From an uncultured Flavobacteriaceae bacterium (GTDB lineage Bacteria; Bacteroidota; Bacteroidia; Flavobacteriales; Flavobacteriaceae), in assembly GCA_947488345.1 (NCBI GenBank), contig CANKZQ010000004.1, positions 243,278-307,277 on the forward strand: a stretch of DNA of 64,000 nucleotides, given 5' to 3'. The notes beneath the pieces were generated by a model. That model worked only from the letters and a program-made list of their open reading frames with translations, ran no database searches and was not told the DNA's origin. Shown piece by piece: positions 36,131 to 44,605 of the stretch. A program made the translations under genes and the position numbers. Position 1 is the first letter of the stretch, and each line of letters begins with the position of its first letter.

Positions 36131-37198
36131 TTAATTATAATTAATAGTTTCACAAAAATCTAAATTTCCCATTTTCATCAAGAGAGATGTCCAACTCAAA
36201 CCTGCTCCAAATCCAGCCAAACAAACCAACAATGAATCGTTGACTAACTTTTCACTTAAATTATGTGTAAGATTAACAGCTAGGGTAGGGCTGCATGAAT
36301 TTCCAAATAATTCAACAATATTATAAGGCATTTTTTCGTAAGGCACTTTTAATTTGTCGGCGAGTTTTTTTAAAACAAATCTATTCGGTTGATGACACAT
36401 AAAATAGTCAACTTCTTCCTTTGTGCTTCCTGCATATGTCAAGAGAGTTTCAATCATTTCGGGCACTTCATTAAGTACAAAATTAAAAACAGCGTCGCCC
36501 TTCATAACCATATGGTTCAGCGCTCTCGAATTCCCATTCCTGTCGGTTGTCATTTCGGCAGTTTTTTCGTTCGAAGGTATTTTGGCACCTCCCGCGGGAA
36601 TAATTAAAGTGTCAGCGCGAGATCCATCAAAATTAACCGTCCCATATATAGGCCCGCCTTCAGGATCATTTTCTACAATTGTAATAGCTGCAGCATCACC
36701 TGTTAACGGTCTACTTCCTCTATCAGAAGGTGATACTTTTAAACTCAATAATTCGGCATTCAATACTACAACTTTGTTTATTTCCTCTTGCTCTAAGAGC
36801 ATGAATGCTTGATTGAGGCCCATAGGATATCCTGCACAAGCTTGTGGAATATCTACACAATATAAATCATGCTTCAACCCCAATTTCCCTTGTATTACCT
36901 GAGTCGTTGCAGGCATAAAGTGATCTGGAACTTGATTAATCATGACCAATGCATCAATATCGTCTTTTGCTAAATGACCGTTGTCAAATAAATAATTCAA
37001 TCCAAAAACACATAAATCAGATGGAGTAGTACCTTCGAGTACCACACGACGCTTGTCGTATCCCATAATAAGCTTGAGTTTCATAGACTGACTTCTCGAA
37101 AAGTTGTAACTATCGAGTTCATCTTCGAACCGAATCTCTTTTTCTGGGAGAATTGAAAGAATCCCCGAAATTTTTTTGTTTTTGAATTTTAGGTTCAT
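36131..37198 (-). CDS. Beta-ketoacyl-ACP synthase III (FabH-like)
   Basis: The start at 37198 (MNLKFKNKKISG) overlaps the preceding ACP stop as ATGA, giving 355 residues. The complete Cys-His-Asn triad is present: Cys121 in DIPQACAGYPMGL, His269 in MCHQPNRF and Asn300 in FGNSCSPT. The thiolase fold is somewhat longer than E. coli FabH (317 residues). It should condense an acyl thioester with malonyl-ACP, or act as an acyl transferase, using the two neighbouring ACPs. Clustered with an adenylation enzyme and a sugar acyltransferase, it probably builds an unusual short acyl group for a glycan and is unlikely to serve bulk fatty-acid synthesis. Confidence 0.88.
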   Translation of the reverse strand: MNLKFKNKKISGILSILPEKEIRFEDELDSYNFSRSQSMKLKLIMGYDKRRVVLEGTTPSDLCVFGLNYLFDNGHLAKDDIDALVMINQVPDHFMPATTQVIQGKLGLKHDLYCVDIPQACAGYPMGLNQAFMLLEQEEINKVVVLNAELLSLKVSPSDRGSRPLTGDAAAITIVENDPEGGPIYGTVNFDGSRADTLIIPAGGAKIPSNEKTAEMTTDRNGNSRALNHMVMKGDAVFNFVLNEVPEMIETLLTYAGSTKEEVDYFMCHQPNRFVLKKLADKLKVPYEKMPYNIVELFGNSCSPTLAVNLTHNLSEKLVNDSLLVCLAGFGAGLSWTSLLMKMGNLDFCETINYN

Positions 37199-37428
37199 GA
37201 TTGCACTCCGTTTTTTATTAGTAATTGACAAATCGCATCGATATTCGAAAAATTTTCTGGGAGAATGTCAACTCCATCTATCGAAACCTTATACTCCTCA
37301 TCTAATAGGGTAACAAGTGTGACAATGTCGAACGAGTCTAGCATTCCTTCTTCAATAAAGTTATTAGATTCAGCGAAATCGAATTCGGGTCTAATCTCCG
37401 TTAAAAATTCTATTATTTTTTCCTTCAA
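37195..37428 (-). CDS. Acyl carrier protein (first copy)
   Basis: The 77-residue carrier protein has its phosphopantetheine serine at Ser32 in EEGMLDSFDIVTLV. The context LDSF is that of D-alanyl carrier (DltC-like) and stand-alone PCP/ACP domains that partner adenylation enzymes. It starts 18 bases after the adenylation gene and overlaps the KAS III gene by four bases. It is therefore the likely loading site for the acid activated by the adenylation enzyme. Confidence 0.85.
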   Translation of the reverse strand: MKEKIIEFLTEIRPEFDFAESNNFIEEGMLDSFDIVTLVTLLDEEYKVSIDGVDILPENFSNIDAICQLLIKNGVQS

Positions 37429-37446
37429 AATAAATTAATTAAACTA

Positions 37447-38985
37447 TTATTCTTCACCGACAATTTGTTCGGCATTTATTCTTTCATTCAACAGTGATCT
37501 GTCGATTTTTCCTGTTGTTGATTTTGGTAATTGGTCCATTTTAATATACCGTGTTGGTATCATATGCTTTGATAGTACATGCATGAGTTTTTGTCTAAAT
37601 TCTCTTACAGAAATTTCATGTTCAGACTCATATATTAAAACAATCTCTTTTTTTTCTTTGTCAAAAAACACACCGGCATTAATGGTGTCAAATGTATTTA
37701 AAATATAATGTTCTATTTCACCTAAGTCGATTCTATATCCCTGAATTTTAATTTGAAAGTCTTTTCGTCCAATATACATATATTCACCTCTATCATTCAA
37801 ATAAACAATGTCACCTGTTCTATATATTTTTTCTGGCACCGATGTGTTTAATGGATTCTGAACATAAACAGCATTTGTTTTTTCAAAATTCTTATAATAT
37901 CCAAGCGCTAATGAAGAACCTCTAACACACAATTCTCCTTTTTCCCCAACAGCACATAATTCATCTTTATCATTCAATACCAAGATATCAGTATTCCGGC
38001 AAGGTTTGCCGATAGGCAAGGATTCATTTTCATCAAAATGTTCATCAACAATATGACAAGTGCAGGTACCCGTTATTTCGGTAGGACCATATAAGTTTCC
38101 ATAGATAACATTCGTATCCAAATTTTTTATCCAATAACTTAGGTGTTTAGAAGGCATTACTTCCCCTCCGAAAAGCACCTTTTTTATTGTTGGAATTTTT
38201 ATAGAATCTAGCAGTTTAAGATTTGCAATGTTTACAATTACAGAAGGTACCCAGAAAATTAAATTTATCTCATTTTCATTTAAGTAATCTAAAAGTGTTG
38301 CTGGAAAAATAAATTTTTGTTCAGGAATTAAATAGAGTGTTGCTCCCTTAAAAATCATGAGGTAAATATCTAAGGTTGACATATCAAATATGAAGGGAGT
38401 CTGATTTCCAATTTTCTCGTTTTCGGTAATGTCAAAGGTATCAACAGCCCAATTAATATAATCGATAATAGATAAATGAGAAATAACGACACCTTTTGGA
38501 GAACCGGTAGAACCCGAAGTATGCAAAATATAGGCGGGGTCTTTATCAATACATTTTTGAAAGTTTAACTTTTCATTTGTCTTTTGTGTTGCTGGTAGCT
38601 CATCAATATTAATGATCTGTACATTTAAATTACATTTTTGCAAGTTCGAAAGGTATCGAGTATTGGTAATAATGCATACTGGATCTAAACTTTTTAAGAT
38701 TGACTCAATTCTTGGTATTGGATTCTTAGTATCTAAAGGGGCATAGCAATTACCACTATACAAGGTTGCTAAAAGTGAGACTACAGCGTCGTTTTCTTTT
38801 GGCAAATAAATAGCAACCGGATTATTAATAGCCGTATTGATTTCGGAAATATGCATGGCAAGATTCTTAGACTTTTGTCTAAGTTCATCAAACTTTAGTT
38901 CCGAATTTCCATCAACAACAGCCACCTTATCTGGAAAAGAATTAGCCGTAGTTTCAAAATACTCTATTAAATTAATCTTTCTCAT
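37447..38985 (-). CDS. Amino acid adenylation / DltA-like AMP-forming ligase
   Basis: The stand-alone 512-residue adenylation domain has all core motifs in order: LHTSGSTGSPKG (about 153-164), NLYGPTEITGTCT, YRTGDIVYL, GRKDFQIKIQGYRIDLGEIE and the C-terminal catalytic lysine in KSTTGKIDR. It most resembles DltA and free-standing NRPS adenylation domains, so it should activate an amino acid or small acid and load it on the adjacent carrier protein. There is no condensation or thioesterase domain. It is the first gene of a five-gene operon. The substrate code was not decoded. Confidence 0.85.
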   Translation of the reverse strand: MRKINLIEYFETTANSFPDKVAVVDGNSELKFDELRQKSKNLAMHISEINTAINNPVAIYLPKENDAVVSLLATLYSGNCYAPLDTKNPIPRIESILKSLDPVCIITNTRYLSNLQKCNLNVQIINIDELPATQKTNEKLNFQKCIDKDPAYILHTSGSTGSPKGVVISHLSIIDYINWAVDTFDITENEKIGNQTPFIFDMSTLDIYLMIFKGATLYLIPEQKFIFPATLLDYLNENEINLIFWVPSVIVNIANLKLLDSIKIPTIKKVLFGGEVMPSKHLSYWIKNLDTNVIYGNLYGPTEITGTCTCHIVDEHFDENESLPIGKPCRNTDILVLNDKDELCAVGEKGELCVRGSSLALGYYKNFEKTNAVYVQNPLNTSVPEKIYRTGDIVYLNDRGEYMYIGRKDFQIKIQGYRIDLGEIEHYILNTFDTINAGVFFDKEKKEIVLIYESEHEISVREFRQKLMHVLSKHMIPTRYIKMDQLPKSTTGKIDRSLLNERINAEQIVGEE

Positions 38986-39324
38986 ATCCGATATTTATGT
39001 ACTAAAGGTATTATAAATAATACACAATAGTATCTATCTACCAAAATTGAATTAATAATATGTTCACTTGAAAATTTGGTTTACTCAACAAGTGTTTTTT
39101 AGCAAAACGTAAACCACATATTAGAATTCATAGCAATTATCTCTTCTTCTTCATGACAAATATAAAAAAAACTCGCGACTTTGATTCGATATTCCCTTAC
39201 GATTCTATTTTAAAAATATGTTAAAAAATGGTATTTTGGAGTTAAATAGTAGGTTGGATCGTTTTTTTAAGTGAATTCTGGAGGAATTGCCTAGAATATT
39301 TGCGTTTTACAAACAATATCTTAT
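38986..39324. other. Intergenic region with promoter of the acyl operon
   Basis: This 339-base gap lies upstream of the adenylation gene and downstream of the minus-strand gene at 39325-39828. Its only clear signal is the minus-strand TATATTTG box at 39157-39164. No ORF of coding character and no good terminator were seen. Confidence 0.5.
39157..39164 (-). promoter_or_regulatory. Candidate minus-7 box of the acyl operon
   Basis: On the minus strand this reads TATATTTG, an exact TAnnTTTG match. A TTG at the expected minus-33 distance is missing, so the call is tentative. The leader to the adenylation gene would be about 165 bases. Confidence 0.4.
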
Positions 39325-39828
39325 TCATTTAGCTGTACTTTCTTCAACAATCGTTTGCCCGTTTCTCATTTCAGCATTCGTTACATTTTCTAGTATTTTT
39401 ATAAACGTTGGATGCAGCATTAATTTCCTTTCTTTCCAGTAATATTGAGCTCCAGGTGTAACAAAATATGTGATAAACATTTTATGATTATTCTCCCAAA
39501 TATGAGCATCGATAGAGTTATCCGTATAATGTAAATAAATGTTTTCAAAAACTTTGAAATAAGAATACATAATAGATAAGTATCGAGGTTTTTGAATTTC
39601 GCTTAAAGAGTCAAAATCTTTACAACCATTCATAAATATCCAGGCTAATTCACTATCTGACATGATATGATAATTCCATTCCATGAGTGAATGAAAAGAC
39701 GAATCTCTTGTCGTTGTTTTTAGATTTTTTGTTCCTTGTTTTAGTTGTTTGGCGAGGTAGATTAACGAAATAATTATCCCAACAGAACCTATGACGTCTA
39801 GTATTAGTGTAAAATTGTTCCAGTTCAT
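39325..39828 (-). CDS. Membrane-anchored protein of unknown function
   Basis: The 167-residue protein has one N-terminal membrane helix (FTLILDVIGSVGIIISLIYLA, about 6-26) followed by a soluble helical domain rich in Trp, Tyr and His (MEWNYHIMSDSELAWIFMNGC, YSYFKVFENIYLHY). This layout is common among small uncharacterised bacterial proteins with a GxxxxxxYLAxQ helix end. No catalytic motif is seen. It has its own transcription unit between the acyl operon and the DUF6090-like genes. Confidence 0.7.
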   Translation of the reverse strand: MNWNNFTLILDVIGSVGIIISLIYLAKQLKQGTKNLKTTTRDSSFHSLMEWNYHIMSDSELAWIFMNGCKDFDSLSEIQKPRYLSIMYSYFKVFENIYLHYTDNSIDAHIWENNHKMFITYFVTPGAQYYWKERKLMLHPTFIKILENVTNAEMRNGQTIVEESTAK

Positions 39829-39867
39829 ATTTCGATAATTAATTTATGAATTTTGATGTATCCTTCG

Positions 39868-40020
39868 TTAGATTATAATGGAGGTTACAAATATCAATAC
39901 CAGCGTTAGAACGCCAATAATCGTTGTAAATATTCCTCCTGGAGTTGTGAGCATTAATATTTGTGTCATTGAGAATAAGGCAATTAAAAAACATCCTGTG
40001 GAAATGGTAGCCAGCAACAC
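39868..40020 (-). CDS. Possible small two-helix membrane protein (GTG start)
   Basis: From the GTG at 40020 a 50-residue frame encodes two hydrophobic helices (LLATISTGCFLIALFSM and TTIIGVLTLVLIFVTSIII) linked by LTTPGG. There is no ATG upstream before a stop, so it could also be the tail of a decayed gene. Hydrophobic periodicity on this strand is better than that of the plus-strand frame opposite it. It follows the DUF6090-like gene, which is preceded by another small GTG-start membrane protein. Confidence 0.35.
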   Translation of the reverse strand: MLLATISTGCFLIALFSMTQILMLTTPGGIFTTIIGVLTLVLIFVTSIII

Positions 40021-40058
40021 TATTCTAATATCATTTCCAAGTAATTACAAAAGTGTTT

Positions 40059-40808
40059 TTATTTTAAATTATATTCTTTTTTTAATTTGTCTGTTAAGTT
40101 ATCCGCACTATCTATAGTCTGTTTTAATATGATGTGGTAATAATTAACAGCGCTTTGATATAGGTATACCTTGTTGGCAAATTCTTTTATTAAGGCTGTG
40201 TCATTTGTAAGTAATTTATCAGTATATGGCTCTTTCCATATGAGTCCGGTTCTTTTTCTATATGATTTCTTTTGCTTGTAAGGATATTGACTAAAAATTT
40301 GCAATCCCAGATTGACTACATTTTTATTAAATTCTTCTTGGTATTGTTGCTGTTTCTTTAATTCTTTTTTTCTGTGTTCATACTTAAAAATCTGTCGAAT
40401 AACTTTTCTACTGGTTATCAAGCTTAATCCACCAGAATAGTTAAGCTGTGATAAAGTTTGTTCATTTGGTATAAACAAAAACGGCTCTCCATTTAAAACT
40501 TCATATTGCTCATATAAAGCTGCATCATTTTTATGGGAAGTATAATTAAAACAGAGGTTTGAGAGGCTATCTAGTCTTTGTTCTCTCCATTTATTGAGTT
40601 CTATCGTTTCTTGGATATTTTTTTTATCCACCTTGATATCCTCAAGTAAGGATTCCATCAGTTCCTTTTCATTTTTTCTTTCAACAGTGTTATCTCTGAA
40701 ATTGTCAGCTAGAAATCCCAAAAAAACAGCAAAAAAAAGCATTAAAAATTCCAAAAAATGCATTTGAAATTTTTTGTAATTAGATTTTAAGTATTGTTTT
40801 ATTTTCAT
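40059..40808 (-). CDS. DUF6090-like membrane-anchored protein of unknown function
   Basis: Starting at the ATG at 40808 (MKIKQYLKSNYKKFQMHF) the protein has 249 residues; the frame extends to a TTG 19 codons upstream with no support. An N-terminal helix EFLMLFFAVFLGFLADNFRD is followed by a charged coiled-coil-prone segment (ERKNEKELMESLLEDIKVDKKN) and a helical soluble domain. This is the layout of the Bacteroidetes DUF6090 and related families. No function is known to me. Confidence 0.65.
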   Translation of the reverse strand: MKIKQYLKSNYKKFQMHFLEFLMLFFAVFLGFLADNFRDNTVERKNEKELMESLLEDIKVDKKNIQETIELNKWREQRLDSLSNLCFNYTSHKNDAALYEQYEVLNGEPFLFIPNEQTLSQLNYSGGLSLITSRKVIRQIFKYEHRKKELKKQQQYQEEFNKNVVNLGLQIFSQYPYKQKKSYRKRTGLIWKEPYTDKLLTNDTALIKEFANKVYLYQSAVNYYHIILKQTIDSADNLTDKLKKEYNLK

Positions 40809-40866
40809 TTGTAGTTGGTTTATTCTGGTACATAATGATGGTTCATACTTATTTGCATCCAACAAT

Positions 40867-41037
40867 TCACTTTTTCTTAGATGTAAATAGGATTAAACCT
40901 GTAACAGCACCAATTGCAATCAAAATTGTAATTATTACATTAGGTTCCATAGGTAAGTTATTATGAACTAACATAGCGATACCACTGATGCCGATTAGCA
41001 GCAACCCCAATTCTTGTTTTTTTAGCTTATTCTTCAC
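40867..41037 (-). CDS. Small two-helix membrane protein with GTG start
   Basis: From the GTG at 41037, directly after an in-frame TAA, a 56-residue protein reads KNKLKKQELGLLLIGISGI, a short polar loop with HNNLPMEPN, a second helix TILIAIGAVTGLILF and a basic SKKK end. The positive-inside pattern at both termini and clean helices argue for a real gene. It ends about 58 bases before the ATG of the DUF6090-like gene, likely in one transcript. Function unknown. Confidence 0.55.
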   Translation of the reverse strand: MKNKLKKQELGLLLIGISGIAMLVHNNLPMEPNVIITILIAIGAVTGLILFTSKKK

Positions 41038-41061
41038 TTAACTATTTACTTTTGATTACAG

Positions 41062-41104
41062 TAGCTTATAAAGCTAAATAAGAAGTTGGTTTCTCTCGAG
41101 AGAA
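41062..41104. repeat. Two short palindromes upstream of the small membrane gene
   Basis: A 14-base perfect palindrome TTCTCTCGAGAGAA lies at 41091-41104, and TAGCTT/AAGCTA around ATA lies at 41062-41076. They sit 25-67 bases upstream of the GTG at 41037 on the minus strand and could be operators. No regulator is assigned. Confidence 0.35.
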
Positions 41105-41224
41105 TTTTGTCAAGGCTAAAATGAGTTTTTTAATAGAAAGCTTTGCTATAAGTACAATGTGAAACAACATCGATTATTTTAATTTTAATAACCATCTAAG
41201 TAGCATCCGTTCATTGATGTATTA

Positions 41225-42673
41225 CTAATTCTTTCTTCTAAATTTTAACATGGGTTTTTGATCCATGTGATACAAATCGCTGAGTGTTTGGTATTGATAT
41301 AATTTACCTTCTAGTTTTGGTAAGGTCTCAATAGTTAAGTGCATTAATCCGTATCGTGTCGATAGCGCAAAATTTTTGTTGGAAGACACATAATAAAAAT
41401 CATTAGTTTTTAACCACTCCTTATCTGTTTCAATTGTAAGTTTTCCTTTAAGACTAGTCTTAAATGTTAGTTGTCCTTGATAATTCTCGACAGTACCATT
41501 TGAGCGATTATTTTGTATGTCTAATACTTGATTGAAGTCACTTGCGTCTAATTCAAAATTGTTTTGTTTGTTTAAAAACAATTGCGCTATAATATGTGCA
41601 GTCTCTTCGATAAAAACTGTGCATTTACTATTAATCATTATAGAGATTGTTAATTTCTCTTTTGGATAATATACTATAACCGTTCTTGCCCCTTGCCAAC
41701 TACCCGCATGTTCAATCGTAGGTCTCCCATTTATATCTTTGTTTAAGCGCCATCCAATACCAACATTAGTTTCCTTTCCATTTTTTAATTTGTTATTTTT
41801 GAACATATCGTCAACTACTCTTTTAGATAAAAAACCATTTGAATAAGCGATCATCATTTTTGCTAAATCTACCGATGTGCTTCTGAAACCTGCACCAGCG
41901 AGTTTATAACTTCCATCTTGTATTTTTTTATCTAAATATAATTTTCCATTTTTTATGTAGTACATTTTTGCATCATCTTTACCAAACTTTGACTTTTCGT
42001 CTGGAAATGTTTGGCTCATACCAAGTTGGTTAAAAATATCTTCACGCATGTAGTCTGCAAAATTTTTACCAGATATTTCTTCAATGACTGCAGCTAATAA
42101 ATTGTAACCCAATGAAGAATATTGATATTTGGTGTCGGGCTCAAATAATAAGTCATCTTTCTTTAAAAACTCAACAGTTTCTCTAGCACTTGTGTAATGC
42201 TTTTTCTTTACACTATTCGAAGATGGTCGGTGCGGTACGCCTGCCGTATGCCCGGCAATTTGTCTAATGGTTAAGTCAGCATATTGGGCAGGAATGTATG
42301 ATACGTATTCCTTGATTGGTTTATCAAAGTCTAGTTTGCCTTCTGTTGCCAATTTCCCTAGGGCTGTTGCCGTGATAACTTTGGCAACAGATGCAGTTCT
42401 TATTTGATTCGTTGGACGCATCTTAATATGGTTCTCAACATCTGCAAACCCATACGCTTTGGAATACATGGTATCACCCTCCATATTAATGGTGATAGAA
42501 ACTCCGGGTAATTTCGTTTTGATTAAAAAGGAACGCATAAGAACATCTAGAGGGTCTCCGTCTTTGATATTATTTATTTCAGTGCTGGTGGTTCTTGGAG
42601 TTGTGACTGCGGAATCGCAAGCATTAGTTCCAACGAATAAGAAATTCATTAAAAGTAAAGTGATTAATTTCAT
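41225..42673 (-). CDS. Class C beta-lactamase-like serine hydrolase lipoprotein
   Basis: The 482-residue protein has a signal ending GTNAC (Cys19, probable lipoprotein), then a beta-lactamase/DD-peptidase fold of about 340 residues. The SxxK motif is SVAK (Ser95, Lys98). The second motif is YSS at 185-187 in place of the common YSN, and the third is HAG in IEHAGSWQGART. The last 110 residues form a separate beta-rich tail. Relatives act on D-amino-acid peptides or esters and are often not true beta-lactamases. It is the distal gene of the set divergent from marR. Confidence 0.82.
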   Translation of the reverse strand: MKLITLLLMNFLFVGTNACDSAVTTPRTTSTEINNIKDGDPLDVLMRSFLIKTKLPGVSITINMEGDTMYSKAYGFADVENHIKMRPTNQIRTASVAKVITATALGKLATEGKLDFDKPIKEYVSYIPAQYADLTIRQIAGHTAGVPHRPSSNSVKKKHYTSARETVEFLKKDDLLFEPDTKYQYSSLGYNLLAAVIEEISGKNFADYMREDIFNQLGMSQTFPDEKSKFGKDDAKMYYIKNGKLYLDKKIQDGSYKLAGAGFRSTSVDLAKMMIAYSNGFLSKRVVDDMFKNNKLKNGKETNVGIGWRLNKDINGRPTIEHAGSWQGARTVIVYYPKEKLTISIMINSKCTVFIEETAHIIAQLFLNKQNNFELDASDFNQVLDIQNNRSNGTVENYQGQLTFKTSLKGKLTIETDKEWLKTNDFYYVSSNKNFALSTRYGLMHLTIETLPKLEGKLYQYQTLSDLYHMDQKPMLKFRRKN

Positions 42674-42678
42674 TTTAT

Positions 42679-43068
42679 TTAGTTTTTGTGTTTAAGAGTA
42701 TTTGTAGCTATTACCTCAATTTCAATTAAGCAACCAAAATGTAATTCCCTTGTTGGTATGATGCTTCTAACAGGTTTATGATTCCCGAAAAACGTACTAT
42801 AAATGGCATTTACTTGATCCCATAAATTGATATTTGAAATATAGATACGGGTTTGTAACACATTACTTTTATTGCTTCCAGCTTCATTTAATATGCTCTC
42901 TACATTGGTTAAAGCTAAAAGTGTTTGTTCTTCTATTGTTGACGGAATTTGCTTTGTTACGTTATCTATTGGAAGTTGCCCAGATAAATATAAAAGGTCA
43001 TTTTGCTCAATACAGCTGGAGTAATGCCCATTATTAATAGGCATATTAGGTGTCTCTATAATTTTCAT
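42679..43068 (-). CDS. RidA/YjgF family protein
   Basis: The start is taken at the ATG at 43068 (MKIIETPNMPINNGHYS); four upstream codons to a TTG add nothing. The 129-residue protein has LLYLSGQLPID, the central helix with NVESILNEAG, and the C-terminal signature VRSIIPTRELHFGCLIEIEVIA, with the arginine and glutamate of the RidA active site. Canonical RidA hydrolyses reactive enamine/imine intermediates, while other subfamilies act on other imines. It ends five bases before the beta-lactamase-like gene starts. Confidence 0.85.
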   Translation of the reverse strand: MKIIETPNMPINNGHYSSCIEQNDLLYLSGQLPIDNVTKQIPSTIEEQTLLALTNVESILNEAGSNKSNVLQTRIYISNINLWDQVNAIYSTFFGNHKPVRSIIPTRELHFGCLIEIEVIATNTLKHKN

Positions 43069-43090
43069 GATCGTGTTCAATGAATAGTTA

Positions 43091-43534
43091 CTATTGAATG
43101 AAGTAGACCTTCTTTATTTTATTGTCCTTGATAACATAAATGGCAGTGGCTTCGATTATTCCATTTTTTAGTTGCACTTTTTCCTTATCTATAACAATAT
43201 TTTGTTCAACAATTCTATTGACTAAAGTGCAGTGAAGATTAGGTGTGGTTTCAAACATTCTGGTATATCTTTTTCTCATTGTATCTTTTCCTTTATACAG
43301 AAGTTTATCAGGGAAACTATAAACCTCAACATCATCAGCATAGGGCTTTAAAAATGCTTCAATATCTCTTAAATTATAGGCATCTAACTGTGCTTGGACA
43401 ATACGTGCGTATTTATCGGCATACTGGTGTGTGAATTCTTTATTGAGTTGGACTTTTTTAGCATTTTCTTGAGCACTCAGTGTTGTGATGAGTAAACAAA
43501 GTACTACGAACGTATAATTTCTAATTGTTTTCAT
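43091..43534 (-). CDS. Secreted NTF2-like (SnoaL-type) protein
   Basis: The 147-residue protein has a signal peptide ending LSAQ (about residue 22) and an alpha+beta barrel pattern typical of NTF2/SnoaL-like proteins (VQAQLDAYNLRDIEAFLKPYADDVEVYSFP, then GKDTMRKRYTRMF and a final AIYVIKDNKIKKVYFI). Cytoplasmic relatives are isomerases or steroid-type hydratases, but exported ones in Bacteroidetes are uncharacterised. It lies in the same direction as the RidA gene with 22 bases between. Confidence 0.75.
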   Translation of the reverse strand: MKTIRNYTFVVLCLLITTLSAQENAKKVQLNKEFTHQYADKYARIVQAQLDAYNLRDIEAFLKPYADDVEVYSFPDKLLYKGKDTMRKRYTRMFETTPNLHCTLVNRIVEQNIVIDKEKVQLKNGIIEATAIYVIKDNKIKKVYFIQ

Positions 43535-43601
43535 AATTAATAGTTGTGGTCACTAATAGAAAAATAGTTAGTGAGTAGTTATTTTTTAAGTGTTTAATTC
43601 T

Positions 43602-44531
43602 TTATAATTCAATTTTTCCTTCTTGAATGAGTTTTATTAATAACCTATCTGGTCCTGCATGCCCTCTATCTGAAACATAAACTGGTACACCTTTAGATTC
43701 TAAAAATTTTAATTCTTCTTCTGTTAAAGCTCCAATTTGAGGGTCATTTTTAGCATATGCGTATACCACATTCGATAAATCCATATCAGCAAGCTCCTCC
43801 GTGAATTTATATTTCCCCAAAAAGCCTTTCATAAACTGTTTTACTCTAGACATCTTGTGATAACGTTCTCCTCTGTTTGGGTTTCGAACCCTCGTTGTAT
43901 CTGGAAATCGAATTGTTTTGCCATCTTCTGCAAACCCTGAGTTAAACCCTTTTAAAAAATACTTCACTTGCATAGGATTTGAATCTAATCTTCCTGCGCT
44001 GATAATAATTTTATCTACATTATTCCCATATTTTATTAGATAATATGGTATCAAAACGGCACCCCAAGAGGTTCCTGCCAAAATCACTTTTTTATTGCGA
44101 TCTTTGAAGTATTTTACAGTTCTTGCCAAAACCTCTAGCTCATTGTTTACTTCTAATTCTCCCATTTCATGTGTAAATTCGTATTTCCAATTATAAATAG
44201 AAGTATTTAATCCATTTACTTGATGTATATGTGCTCTGTAGTAGTTATAATATTCGGGTAGTGCTGACCATACGTCGATTCCGTGGGTTTGAAAATATAT
44301 TTTGTTGTGTGGACCGCCTTCAATTACAATAAAGGCAGTATCACTATTAATATCTCCTTCGCCAATCCAAAGATCAGTTGTATCTTTCGGAAGTACCGTT
44401 GGTTCGTAATTCAATTCTTTGTCTGCTTTTGCATATTGCTTTATTGGGCCCTCTTTTTTCTCATATTTACAAGCACTGAAGAAAGCTAAGAAACTCAATA
44501 GTAATAGGTAATTTTTTAGTATTATTTTCAT
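43602..44531 (-). CDS. Alpha/beta-hydrolase-like lipoprotein (active copy)
   Basis: The 309-residue lipoprotein (signal ending FFSAC, Cys21) contains a nucleophile elbow GTSWG with Ser155 after KVILAG, a candidate aspartate in YAKNDPQIG and a late histidine in DRGHAGPD. The order Ser-Asp-His fits an alpha/beta hydrolase. The N-terminal part (TTDLWIGEGDINSDTAFIVIEGGP) is shared with the next gene, its paralog. No closer family is recognised. Confidence 0.7.
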   Translation of the reverse strand: MKIILKNYLLLLSFLAFFSACKYEKKEGPIKQYAKADKELNYEPTVLPKDTTDLWIGEGDINSDTAFIVIEGGPHNKIYFQTHGIDVWSALPEYYNYYRAHIHQVNGLNTSIYNWKYEFTHEMGELEVNNELEVLARTVKYFKDRNKKVILAGTSWGAVLIPYYLIKYGNNVDKIIISAGRLDSNPMQVKYFLKGFNSGFAEDGKTIRFPDTTRVRNPNRGERYHKMSRVKQFMKGFLGKYKFTEELADMDLSNVVYAYAKNDPQIGALTEEELKFLESKGVPVYVSDRGHAGPDRLLIKLIQEGKIEL

Positions 44532-44605
44532 CGGTTTTATATTTTGATTAAGGTTTTGATACCTAGAATTTAGTTGTTCATTGATTAGCTAGAAAAATTG
44601 AACTT

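Noticed and set aside
36131..37198. KAS III as the housekeeping FabH
   Set aside because: It is longer than FabH, coupled to an adenylation enzyme and two extra carriers, and followed by a sugar acyltransferase; no fab genes are nearby.
39878..40117. A 79-codon plus-strand frame
   Set aside because: It is antisense to a better hydrophobic frame on the minus strand and overlaps the end of the DUF6090-like gene.
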